From assembly GCA_036504975.1 (NCBI GenBank), contig DASXUF010000075.1:1-48208 (forward strand): 48,208 bases of DNA, given 5' to 3'. The notes under the pieces were generated by a model. That model made no database searches. It was not told the origin of the DNA and worked only from the letters and a program-made list of their open reading frames with translations. Below, piece after piece: positions 8,422-16,750 of the stretch; positions within the stretch are counted from its first letter, which is position 1; each line of letters opens with the position of its first letter. The DNA is from Candidatus Binatia bacterium. GTDB lineage: Bacteria; Desulfobacterota; Binatia; UBA9968. A program made the translations under genes and the position numbers.

Positions 8422-8652
8422 ATGGCTGCCCGGCTGCGGCCAACCAAAGGACGAGAGGTTCTCCGAAAGCTCAAAAAGGCCGGGTTCGAAATCATACGAA
8501 TAAAAGGCAGCGCGTATTATCTCAGGCATCCGCAGACAGGCAGACTTACCTCCGTACACGTACACGGCAATAGCGACATTCCGCTCGGAACATTAAGAGC
8601 CATTGTCATCGAGCAGGCAGGATTGTCGATCGAGGAGTTCGACGAACTCTAG
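8422..8652 (+). CDS. hicA: HicA-family toxin, active-site His apparently lost
   Basis: A 76-residue double-stranded-RNA-binding-fold protein: REVLRKLKKAGFEIIRIKGS, then LRHPQTGRLTSVHVHGN and IPLGTLRAIVIEQAGLSIEEF, all typical of HicA. The family usually reads G-S-H after the first two elements, with that His needed for mRNA cleavage; here it is G-S-A (Ala31). The toxin may be inactive, or another His (His36 in LRHP) may substitute. ATG 8422 is chosen over upstream starts because it abuts the hicB stop and gives the normal family length. Confidence 0.8.
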   Translation: MAARLRPTKGREVLRKLKKAGFEIIRIKGSAYYLRHPQTGRLTSVHVHGNSDIPLGTLRAIVIEQAGLSIEEFDEL

Positions 8653-8710
8653 ACTCTACCCGTTCGCGAGAGCATGAGTAGAAGCGGAGGAGAGCACTCC
8701 TGAGGCAGAA

Positions 8711-10561
8711 ATGAAACTTCTCGTCATCGGTGGCGGCGGAAGAGAGCACGCATTGGTTTGGAAGCTGAGCCAAAGCCCGCGGGTTGAAAAAATCTTTTGC
8801 GCCCCGGGCAACGCCGGCATCGGCGAGATCGCCGAGCTGGCGCCGATCGGCGCCGATGAGATCGACCAGCTTGCCGCTTTCGTCGAGAAAGAAAAGATCG
8901 ATCTCACCGTCGTCGGTCCCGAGCTGCCGCTGACGCTCGGGATCGCGGAGTTTTTCCAAAAAAAGGGACTGAGGATTTTCGCCCCCGGGCGCGAAGCGGC
9001 GCAATTGGAAGGCAGCAAGGCTTTCGCCAAGGAAATCCTGCGAGAGAACAAGATTCCTACGGCCGGCTTCGCGACTTTCTCCGACGCGGCTGCGGCGAAA
9101 AAATATCTCGGGACGCAAAAGCCGCCTTACGTGATCAAAGCCGACGGCCTCGCGGCAGGCAAGGGCGTTCTCATCTGCGCGAGCCGGCAAGAAGCGGAGA
9201 CCGCCATCGACGATATCCTGACGCGCAGGCTCTTCGGCGCCGCGGGCGACAAGCTCGTGATCGAAGAGTTTCTCGAAGGCGAAGAGGCATCCTTTATAGT
9301 CCTGACCGACGGCGAGCACATCCTGCCGCTCGCCTCGTCGCAGGATCATAAGCGGGTCTTCGATCGAGATGAAGGACCGAACACCGGCGGCATGGGCGCC
9401 TACTCGCCGGCTCCAGTCGTCACCCCGGAAATTCACCGCCGCATCATGGAGGAGATTCTCGAGCCGCTGCTCCGCGGACTTAAGAAAAAAGACATCCGGT
9501 ATCGCGGCGTACTTTACGTCGGATTGATGCTCACCGCCGACGGGCCGAAAGTTTTGGAGTTCAACGCGCGCTTCGGCGATCCGGAGTGCCAGCCGCTGAT
9601 GCTCCGGTTTAAAAGCGATCTCGTGACGCTGATCGAAGCGACTATAGACGGCAAGCTGGACCGCGTGAAGACGGAATGGACGGACGACGCGGCCGTCTGC
9701 GTGGTGCTCTGCGCGGGCGGTTATCCCGGATCGTACGAGAAGGGAAAAGAGATCAGAGGATTGGACGCGCTGAAGGATTGGCGCAAGGGCGCCGTTTTTC
9801 ACGCCGGAACGATCAAGAAAGACGGAAGGTGGCTGACCTCCGGCGGCCGCGTTCTGGGCGTGACAGCGGTGGGAAAAGATATCGGCGCTGCGGTCGCGGA
9901 GGTTTACCAAGCCGTCGAGCAAATTAAATGGGAAGGGATGCACTACCGCAAAGATATCGCGCAAAGAGCCCTCACCCCTTCCCTCTCCCATAGGGAGAGG
10001 GCGAGGGAGAGGGGAGCTGATGAGGGATGGGATGAAAGGGGAAAGAAATCAATGCCGGCAGCTAAAGTTGGTATCTTGATGGGCAGCGATTCAGACTTGG
10101 AGGTCATGAGCGAAGCGGAAAAGCGGCTCGATTATTTCGGCATCGCTTACGAGACGCGCGTTCTCTCCGCGCATCGGACGCCGCACGAAACCCGAAAGTA
10201 CGCCGAGTCGGCCGCCGAGAGAGGCCTCGAGGCGATCATCGTCGGTGCCGGCGCCGCCGCACATCTGGCGGGCGTTATCGCCGCACACACGACCTTGCCG
10301 GTCATCGGCGTGCCGATCGATTCTTCCAGCTTGAAAGGGCTCGACGCGCTGCTGGCGACCGTGCAGATGCCCGCCGGCATCCCGGTCGCGACGATGGCGA
10401 TCGGCAAGGCGGGCGCGGCCAACGCGGGAATCTTTGTCGCGGAGATCATGGGCCGCAAAGATCCAAAGATCGCGGCCAAGCTCTCTCAATTCAAACAGGA
10501 GATGATCGCCGGGGTCTTGGAGAAGGACAAGAAACTCCAGAGTGAAAGACAAAAGCGCTGA
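8711..10561 (+). CDS. purD/purE: PurD-PurE reading-frame fusion (GAR synthetase + N5-CAIR mutase)
   Basis: Residues 1 to about 438 are a complete GAR synthetase: ATP-grasp ligase with LLVIGGGGREHALVWKL, VIKADGLAAGKG, GPNTGGMGAYSP and a normal end at GMHYRKDIAQRAL. Residues 448-616 are a complete PurE: GILMGSDSDLEVM, SAHRTPHET, GAGAAAHLAG, IDSSSLKGLDALL. Between them about 16 codons (TPSLSHRERARERG) are the translation of a palindromic repeat at 9969-10014, which replaced the purD stop. PurE can also start alone at ATG 10052 with AAAGGGG upstream, giving 169 residues. Both activities belong to purine synthesis. The 3' end overlaps tsaC by 20 bases. Confidence 0.92.
   Translation: MKLLVIGGGGREHALVWKLSQSPRVEKIFCAPGNAGIGEIAELAPIGADEIDQLAAFVEKEKIDLTVVGPELPLTLGIAEFFQKKGLRIFAPGREAAQLEGSKAFAKEILRENKIPTAGFATFSDAAAAKKYLGTQKPPYVIKADGLAAGKGVLICASRQEAETAIDDILTRRLFGAAGDKLVIEEFLEGEEASFIVLTDGEHILPLASSQDHKRVFDRDEGPNTGGMGAYSPAPVVTPEIHRRIMEEILEPLLRGLKKKDIRYRGVLYVGLMLTADGPKVLEFNARFGDPECQPLMLRFKSDLVTLIEATIDGKLDRVKTEWTDDAAVCVVLCAGGYPGSYEKGKEIRGLDALKDWRKGAVFHAGTIKKDGRWLTSGGRVLGVTAVGKDIGAAVAEVYQAVEQIKWEGMHYRKDIAQRALTPSLSHRERARERGADEGWDERGKKSMPAAKVGILMGSDSDLEVMSEAEKRLDYFGIAYETRVLSAHRTPHETRKYAESAAERGLEAIIVGAGAAAHLAGVIAAHTTLPVIGVPIDSSSLKGLDALLATVQMPAGIPVATMAIGKAGAANAGIFVAEIMGRKDPKIAAKLSQFKQEMIAGVLEKDKKLQSERQKR
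9969..10014. repeat. Family B palindromic repeat inside the purD-purE frame
   Basis: CCCTCACCCCTTCCCTCTCC faces GGGAGAGGGCGAGGGAGAGG across a short ATAG centre. Other copies or derivatives lie near 26712, 31412 and 43290. Here the element is translated in frame and joins two genes that are normally separate. Confidence 0.85.
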
Positions 10562-11165
10562 GAATTTCTCCGCCGCACTTGAGGCTTGCAGGCGCGGCGA
10601 AGTCATCGTTTTTCCTACCGAGACTTTCTACGGCCTGGGCGCGGACGCCCTCAACGAGAATGCCGTAGCGCGCATCGTGTCTCTAAAAGGCCGAAATCCC
10701 GATAGCCCCATCGCCGTGATCGTTGCCGATCGGGAAATGCTTTCTCAAATCGTCAGCGAAGTTCCGCCGGCGGCGCAGAAGCTCATCGACCGTTTCTGGC
10801 CCGGCCCTCTGACTTTGGTTCTACCGGCAAAGGAAGGGTTGGCCGCGCTGCTGCTCAACCGCGAGGGAAAAATCGGCGTGCGGGTGTCGAGCCATCCGGT
10901 CGCCGCGCGCCTGTCGCGCGAGCTGGGCCACCCGCTCACGGCCACGAGCGCCAATCCGTCAGGGAAAGAGCCGGCGCGAACGATTCAACAGGCACGAACT
11001 TACTTCGCCGAGCATATCGAGGTTTTTCTCGACGGCGGAACGCTCACCGGAGGAACCGGCTCGACGGTGGCGGAGGTGATTAAGGGTAAGCTCCGGATCA
11101 TCCGCGCGGGAGAGATCAGCTCGCAAGAATTGGAAAAAGCGATCCGTTCTTCGAGACCTGCCTAG
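10542..11165 (+). CDS. tsaC: L-threonylcarbamoyladenylate synthase (YrdC/Sua5 family)
   Basis: Makes threonylcarbamoyl-AMP for the t6A37 modification of ANN-decoding tRNAs; cytoplasmic. The 207-residue single YrdC domain shows GEVIVFPTETFYGLGADA, LKGRNPDSPIAVIV, FWPGPLTLVL, GVRVSSHPVA and the TATSANPSGKEPA signature. It starts at GTG 10542 inside the purE end, so it is translationally coupled to it. It lacks the C-terminal Sua5 domain. A repeat hairpin pair follows its stop. Confidence 0.92.
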   Translation: MKDKSAENFSAALEACRRGEVIVFPTETFYGLGADALNENAVARIVSLKGRNPDSPIAVIVADREMLSQIVSEVPPAAQKLIDRFWPGPLTLVLPAKEGLAALLLNREGKIGVRVSSHPVAARLSRELGHPLTATSANPSGKEPARTIQQARTYFAEHIEVFLDGGTLTGGTGSTVAEVIKGKLRIIRAGEISSQELEKAIRSSRPA

Positions 11166-11183
11166 CGGATGCTCAAAAATTGT

Positions 11184-11272
11184 CCGTTCACCCTTCGACG
11201 AGCTCAGGGCGAACGGCAGAGTTACTGATATCGCAAGGAAATCCGTTCGTGCTGAGCCAGTCGAAGCACGAA
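11184..11272. repeat. Family C double hairpin
   Basis: Hairpin 1 at 11184-11216 has CCGTTC...GAACGG ends around CACCCTTCGACGAGCTCAGG. Hairpin 2 at 11246-11272 has TTCGTGCT...AGCACGAA ends. Weak outer arms (GGATGCTCAAAAA and its counterpart after 11275) enclose both. The same architecture recurs at 40641-40768. It separates tsaC from a convergent cupin gene and might also act as a terminator. Confidence 0.8.
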
Positions 11273-11299
11273 ACCGGTCTTTGGAGCAACCTGCATGGC

Positions 11300-11827
11300 C
11301 TACTTCGTTGATTTTTTAACCCGCTCGATATCGCCACCGTTTTCTCCGTCGTAGTATGGGAGATTCGAGTCTTTGCGGTAAAAAGCGCGAAATCCTGACT
11401 CCAGCGGATTACACGTCACCGCGCCGACCTTCTTCGAGTCCGGATATTCGGTGATGTCCGGATATTCCATCGTGCTGACGCACAGATATTTGAGATCGCC
11501 GTCGGATGTGTTGATCAGCTGGTGCGGATGATCCGCTCCGGGCGCGAAGGCGATGAACGTTCCCGCCGAAACCCTCGATTCCTCTTTTCCGAGTCTCAGC
11601 GTTCCTTCGCCTTCCAGGACGTAGATCATCTCTTCGTTGGCATGATGCAGGTGGAAAGGGAAAGCGGTTTTTCCCGGAGGGACGGTAAAGAAGCTATAGC
11701 CCAGCTTCTTCGCCCCGATGGCCGTGCCGACTCTTTGGCGTTGGGCCGCGAACGACGAACCACCGGGAGTTTTCATCTGCTCGATGGGGATTTTGGACAG
11801 GTGAGCGATGTTTTTGTGATTTCCCAT
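11300..11827 (-). CDS. Single-domain cupin protein
   Basis: A 175-residue protein with one cupin barrel. Motif 1 is FPFHLHHANEEMIYVLEGEG, with the H-x-H...E metal ligands, and motif 2 lies in GTFIAFAPGADHPHQLIN. The C-terminal extension contains MEYPDITEYPDSKKVG, a feature of cupins annotated as quercetin-dioxygenase-like or mannose-6-phosphate-isomerase-like. It probably binds a divalent metal in the cytoplasm. The substrate is unknown. It is monocistronic between tsaC (convergent) and nth. Confidence 0.8.
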   Translation of the reverse strand: MGNHKNIAHLSKIPIEQMKTPGGSSFAAQRQRVGTAIGAKKLGYSFFTVPPGKTAFPFHLHHANEEMIYVLEGEGTLRLGKEESRVSAGTFIAFAPGADHPHQLINTSDGDLKYLCVSTMEYPDITEYPDSKKVGAVTCNPLESGFRAFYRKDSNLPYYDGENGGDIERVKKSTK

Positions 11828-11950
11828 GGCCGCCTCCGTTGATATAGTCCACAGAGCCTACCATCTTTTTGCCTCGATGTGTTACGACCGGTGAAATGCT
11901 CGTGCTGTCGAACCGCCTCTTCCGCTGCTTTCACCGGCTCGATGATTTTT

Positions 11951-11980
11951 TCATCCTTCATCCCTCATCCTTCATCCTTT
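11951..11980. repeat. Short tandem repeat of a TCATCCTTCA-like unit
   Basis: TCATCCTTCATCCCTCATCC followed by TTCATCCTTT repeats a 7-8 base unit four times, between the cupin start and the nth stop. It abuts the nth stop codon (minus strand). Function unknown; no T-run terminator is evident. Confidence 0.5.
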
Positions 11981-12627
11981 CAGAGTTGCGCCGAAGGGCA
12001 AAGGTCGTTCACGATGCAGGCTTTGCAGTCGGGTTTTCGCGCGTGGCAAATCCTGCGGCCGTGAAGAATCAGGCGGTGGGAAAATCCCGTCCACTCCGCC
12101 GGCGGCAGCAGCTTCATCAAATCCTGCTCGATTTTATTGGGGTCCTCCTGCTTCGTAAGACCGAGGCGGCGTGACACTCGCTTGCAGTGGGTATCGACGA
12201 TGATGCCGGGAATGCCGAACGCGTGGCCCAGAATGACGTTGGCCGTCTTGCGTCCGACGCCGGCAAGCCGCGTCAGCTCCTCCATCGTCGCCGGCACTTC
12301 ACCGGCATGGCTCTCGACCAACTGCTTGCTGCACTTTTTTAGCGACAGCGCTTTGGCATGGAACAGACCCACGCGATGAATAAATTTTTCGATCCGATCG
12401 AGCGGCGCGCGCGCCATCGCCTCCGGGGTCGGATAGCGGCGAAAAAGCTCGGGCGTGACTCGATTAACCATCTCGTCCGTGCACTGGGCGGAGAGAATGA
12501 CGGCGACGAGCAGCTCGAAGTTGTTGCGATGACTGAGCGGGACGCGAAGCTCCGGATAGGCTTGGGCGAGACGCGCCGCGATGGCGTGCGCTCTCTGCTT
12601 TTTTTCCTCGGCGGTTTTCTTTTTCAC
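11980..12627 (-). CDS. nth: Endonuclease III
   Basis: DNA glycosylase/AP lyase for oxidised pyrimidines in base-excision repair. The HhH motif and catalytic lysine lie in LTRLAGVGRKTANVIL, the Asp-containing segment is IVDTHCKRVSRRLGL, and the C-terminal [4Fe-4S] cluster is C-x6-C-x2-C-x5-C (CHARKPDCKACIVNDLC). An ATG at 12690 exists but lies inside eno. GTG 12627 lies one base after the eno stop (TGAAGTG) and gives a normal length of about 215, so I prefer it. It is co-transcribed downstream of eno. Confidence 0.9.
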   Translation of the reverse strand: MKKKTAEEKKQRAHAIAARLAQAYPELRVPLSHRNNFELLVAVILSAQCTDEMVNRVTPELFRRYPTPEAMARAPLDRIEKFIHRVGLFHAKALSLKKCSKQLVESHAGEVPATMEELTRLAGVGRKTANVILGHAFGIPGIIVDTHCKRVSRRLGLTKQEDPNKIEQDLMKLLPPAEWTGFSHRLILHGRRICHARKPDCKACIVNDLCPSAQL

Positions 12628-12628
12628 T

Positions 12629-13930
<1,302 letters not shown>

Positions 13931-13941
13931 CTAATGCCTTC

Positions 13942-14385
13942 GTGCCGGTTGGTTTCCTCATGCATGAGCAAGGCGCAAAAAAGTATGCTACACTACGGAT
14001 CACTTTGGCCATACTTCCATCCCGATCGACTCAGCGCCGCGCCGTTTATATCTTTTCCAGCCTGCTCGTCGCCCTGGTTCTCTTCACCGCGTTCGGAGAA
14101 AGGGGAGTATTCCACCTCTGGCGTCTATGGGGCGAAAAAAAACATCTGGAGGAAAAAAATTTTCTTCTCCAGAAAGAGAACGACGCGCTGCGCGAGCGCG
14201 TGTCCCGCATTCGCCACGACGATCTTTATCTCGAAAAGATCGCGCGCGAAGAGCTGGGCCTGGTCCGGCCGGGCGAAATGGTCTACCGCTTCGCCGCGCC
14301 CGACCCGAAGAGAAACAAGAACAGCGCCGTCAGCGACCCTCCTTCCGTACTTCCCCGGTCATCGGGACAAAAACCACCTCGGTGA
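13942..14385 (+). CDS. ftsB: FtsB/DivIC-family septum formation protein
   Basis: Small bitopic division protein: one membrane segment (VYIFSSLLVALVLFTAFGE), a coiled coil (LEEKNFLLQKENDALRERVS), then LEKIAREELGLVRPGEMVY, the standard FtsB/DivIC ending. Family proteins link FtsL and FtsQ at the divisome. The ORF from ATG 13942 has about 33 residues before the membrane segment, longer than usual. TTG 14005 would give a more typical 126-residue protein, so the start is uncertain. The 3' end overlaps the convergent pcm gene by 56 bases. Gene symbol by family only. Confidence 0.75.
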   Translation: MPVGFLMHEQGAKKYATLRITLAILPSRSTQRRAVYIFSSLLVALVLFTAFGERGVFHLWRLWGEKKHLEEKNFLLQKENDALRERVSRIRHDDLYLEKIAREELGLVRPGEMVYRFAAPDPKRNKNSAVSDPPSVLPRSSGQKPPR

Positions 14386-15094
14386 TCCGCTCGATGCGCT
14401 GTTGCCCCGCGATCTTTTTCACCCGCACCAACTTTTGAGTCTGTCGCTCTTTTCCCATCGGCATCACCAGGCGCCCTTCTTCGCGGAGCTGGCGCCACAG
14501 CGGTTCGGGAGTTCTTTCCGCCGCAGCCGTCAGCAGGATGGCATCGAACGGCCCCTTTTCCTCCCAGCCGTAAAATCCATCTCCCGTCTTGACCTGGACA
14601 TTGTTATAGCCGAGACGCGCCAGAGTTTCCTTGGCCCGCTCGGCGAGCGACGGAATGATCTCGATCGTGTACACCTCTTTCGCCAGACGGCTTAAGACCG
14701 CCGCCTGATAGCCGGAGCCGGTGCCGATCTCAAGCAGCTTTTCGCTTTCTTTAAGTTCGAGCAGCTCGCTCATCAGCGCGACGACATAAGGCTGGGAGAT
14801 CGTCTGGCCTTCGCCGATGGGAAGCGGCCGGTCTTCGTACGCGGCCCCCAAGTCCGTCGCCGCGACGAAGAGATGGCGCGGCACGAGTCCCATGGCGTCA
14901 AGCACCTTGCGATCCTTGATGCCCCGGGCGCCGAGATCCCGCTCCACCATCATACGCCGGGCGCGGGTGAACCTGTCCTCTGAGGTGGGCGCCTGCGCCG
15001 GAAGCCGAGCGGGAGCGACGGCCCAGAGCCAGAGCAGAAGAAGACAGGTCGAGCCGGCGCGAAAAAATCTATCAGGAGGTTGGCTTGAAAACAA
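14330..15094 (-). CDS. pcm: Protein-L-isoaspartate O-methyltransferase with signal peptide
   Basis: SAM-dependent repair enzyme for isoaspartyl residues. The PCMT signature is clear: VPRHLFV, LPIGEGQTISQPYVVALM, LEIGTGSGYQAAVLSRL (SAM motif I), VYTIEIIPSLAERA and GDGFYGWEEKGPFDAILLTAA. The N-terminus carries a signal-peptide-like segment (STCLLLLWLWAVAPARLPAQA), unlike cytosolic Pcm, suggesting export to the periplasm. An export-type PCMT is known in some proteobacteria, but SAM supply there is unexplained. Its start overlaps the end of gcvH by 23 bases. Confidence 0.88.
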   Translation of the reverse strand: MFSSQPPDRFFRAGSTCLLLLWLWAVAPARLPAQAPTSEDRFTRARRMMVERDLGARGIKDRKVLDAMGLVPRHLFVAATDLGAAYEDRPLPIGEGQTISQPYVVALMSELLELKESEKLLEIGTGSGYQAAVLSRLAKEVYTIEIIPSLAERAKETLARLGYNNVQVKTGDGFYGWEEKGPFDAILLTAAAERTPEPLWRQLREEGRLVMPMGKERQTQKLVRVKKIAGQQRIERITEVVFVPMTGEVRKEGR

Positions 15095-15455
15095 AGTGGT
15101 AGTATTCGTCCATATCCATCAGGGACCGGACTTCGGAAAAATCCTTCAGCTTGACCTCGATCAGCCACCCTTCGTTGTACGGATCTTCGTTGATGATCGA
15201 CGGATGCGATTCCAATTCAGGGTTGACCGCGATGACCGTTCCCGAAACCGGCGCGATCAGCTCCGCCACCGTGTTGTTGGATTCCACCTCCGCGAAAGCT
15301 TCGCCTTTTTCCACCTTGTCTCCCAGTTCGGGAAGATCGACCGAGATGACGCGGCCGAGCTCGCTCTGGCCGTAGTTGGTGACGCCGAAAAATACCTGCT
15401 GGTCCTCGATGCCGATCCAAACGTGCTGCTCGCTGACTTTTAAAGTCCGCTCCAT
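15072..15455 (-). CDS. gcvH: GcvH-like protein lacking the lipoyl lysine
   Basis: A 127-residue glycine cleavage H-protein fold: HVWIGIEDQQVFFGVTNYGQ, LGRVISVDLPELGDKVEKGE, IAPVSGTVIAVNPELESHP and NEDPYNEGWLIEVKL. The lipoylation site normally reads E-S-x-K; here it is ESNNTVAEL, with Asn61 (codon AAC at 15273-15275) where Lys is expected. AAG or AAA would need one base change. Without the lysine the protein cannot carry lipoate, so a role in the glycine cleavage system is doubtful. No gcvT, gcvP or lpd gene is nearby. It is probably co-transcribed with pcm. Confidence 0.85.
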   Translation of the reverse strand: MERTLKVSEQHVWIGIEDQQVFFGVTNYGQSELGRVISVDLPELGDKVEKGEAFAEVESNNTVAELIAPVSGTVIAVNPELESHPSIINEDPYNEGWLIEVKLKDFSEVRSLMDMDEYYHFVFKPTS

Positions 15456-15636
15456 ACCGGCAACTTCACCACTATAGGGATTGCTTTTCTTCTGTCAAGG
15501 CTCAAACGAGGCCCGGAAGAAACGGCGCATTCCTCCCTTTCTCTTGAATAATCGGCGCGCTTTTAGTATCCGGGTTGAGTCGATGACGTTCGTCGAGCGG
15601 TCCGAATGCCCGTCTGGAAAATGATCGGCGAATAGA

Positions 15637-16140
15637 ATGAATGCCTTAGAAGCCACCGAGAATTTCATCGGCGCGTTGAAGCGCGCGCGCGTAGATTTCG
15701 TCGCCACACTTCCGGACTTGAAGATCGTCGAGCTGGTCAAGGCGATCGACAAAGATCCGGAGCTGAAGCACGTGCCGCTTTGCCGCGAGGAAGAGGGCGT
15801 CGGCATCTGCGCCGGCGCCTATCTCGCCGGGAAAAAGCCGGCGCTTTTGATGCAGAACGCCGGCCTTCTCAATAGCTGCAACGCCCTCACCACGACCTGC
15901 CTGCAATTCCAAATTCCGCTGCTCCTGCTGATTTACTATGCCGGCGATCTCGGCGACCGCGGCTTTGCGACCGTCGGCTCGGTGACGGAGCCGGTGCTCG
16001 AAGCGCTCGGCATTCGCACCTACGTGCTGAGAAAACCGGACGAGGTCGCGGAAACGTTGAGAGGCGCGCAGATCCTCGCCGAGGATTCGCGGAAACCGAC
16101 GGCCGTGCTGCTCACGAGAACGGTCCTGGGAGCGGAGTGA
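15637..16140 (+). CDS. ThDP-dependent decarboxylase alpha (PYR) subunit, ComD-like
   Basis: A 167-residue pyrimidine-binding half of a two-subunit thiamine diphosphate enzyme, like sulfopyruvate decarboxylase ComD or the N-terminal half of phosphonopyruvate decarboxylase. The cofactor-activating glutamate lies in PLCREEEGVGICAGAYLAGK, followed by ALLMQNAGLLNSCNAL. The stop overlaps the ATG of the PP-domain gene (TGATG), so the two are coupled. True coenzyme M synthesis is unlikely without the other com genes. A related 2-oxo-acid decarboxylation is the safer reading. Confidence 0.82.
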   Translation: MNALEATENFIGALKRARVDFVATLPDLKIVELVKAIDKDPELKHVPLCREEEGVGICAGAYLAGKKPALLMQNAGLLNSCNALTTTCLQFQIPLLLLIYYAGDLGDRGFATVGSVTEPVLEALGIRTYVLRKPDEVAETLRGAQILAEDSRKPTAVLLTRTVLGAE

Positions 16141-16739
16141 TGCAGCGCTACGATTATTTGAAGACGATCGCGGGCGACGCTGGCGACGCGCTGGCGGTGG
16201 CGGCGGGATGGGCGGCACGCGAATGGCAGGCGCTAAGGCCGGGCGACGGGAATTTTCGGCCGCGCACGCTGGGGCTCGCTTCGTCGATCGCTCTCGGCAT
16301 CGCGCTCGTCCTGCCCCATCGCAAAGTCATCGCCATCGACGGCGACGGCGCGTTTCTGATGAACCTCTGCGGCCTGCCGACGATCGCATGGCAGAATCCG
16401 CCGAATTTGATCCATTTTCTCTTCGACAATCAGTGCTACGAGGCTTCGGGCGCGACCGAGACCGCGACCGTATCGGGAACGGACGCGGTCGCGCTCGCCA
16501 AAGGCGCCGGCTACAAGCACGCCTGCTGGGTGAAAAGCCCTGAAAAATTCCGGCAGGAATTTCTCCAGGCCTGGAAACGGAACGAGCTCAGCTTCATCGC
16601 CGCCAAAGTCGAGCAGGGACAGCCGAAGCTTCCGCCGATCCGCGTCGACGAAGTCGAGAACAAATACCGCTTCATCCGCCACATCGAAGAGACCGAGAAA
16701 AAATCGATTCTCGGTCCTTCGGATCACCGAAAAACTTAG
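16140..16739 (+). CDS. ThDP-dependent decarboxylase beta (PP) subunit, ComE-like
   Basis: A 199-residue pyrophosphate-binding half: LGLASSIALGIALVLPHRKV, the ThDP/Mg motif GDGAFLMNLCGLPTIA...FLFDNQCYEASG (GDG...N), then ETATVSGTDAVALAKGAGY. ATG 16140 overlaps the stop of the alpha gene; GTG 16137 is an alternative. It forms an alpha/beta pair with the preceding gene. The next gene, a cyclodeaminase-family dehydrogenase, starts 11 bases later with AAGGAG, so all three are one operon. Confidence 0.85.
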   Translation: MQRYDYLKTIAGDAGDALAVAAGWAAREWQALRPGDGNFRPRTLGLASSIALGIALVLPHRKVIAIDGDGAFLMNLCGLPTIAWQNPPNLIHFLFDNQCYEASGATETATVSGTDAVALAKGAGYKHACWVKSPEKFRQEFLQAWKRNELSFIAAKVEQGQPKLPPIRVDEVENKYRFIRHIEETEKKSILGPSDHRKT

Positions 16740-16750
16740 AAGGAGTCTTC

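Noticed and set aside
8606-9991. A 461-codon minus-strand frame opposite purD
   Set aside because: Antisense of a well-supported GAR synthetase domain.
11184-11272. Simple intrinsic terminator after tsaC
   Set aside because: The stems belong to a dispersed repeat and no U-run follows; a terminator role is possible but not shown.
15637-16739. True coenzyme M biosynthesis genes comD/comE
   Set aside because: Family match is good, but no other com genes are present, so the specific pathway name is not supported.
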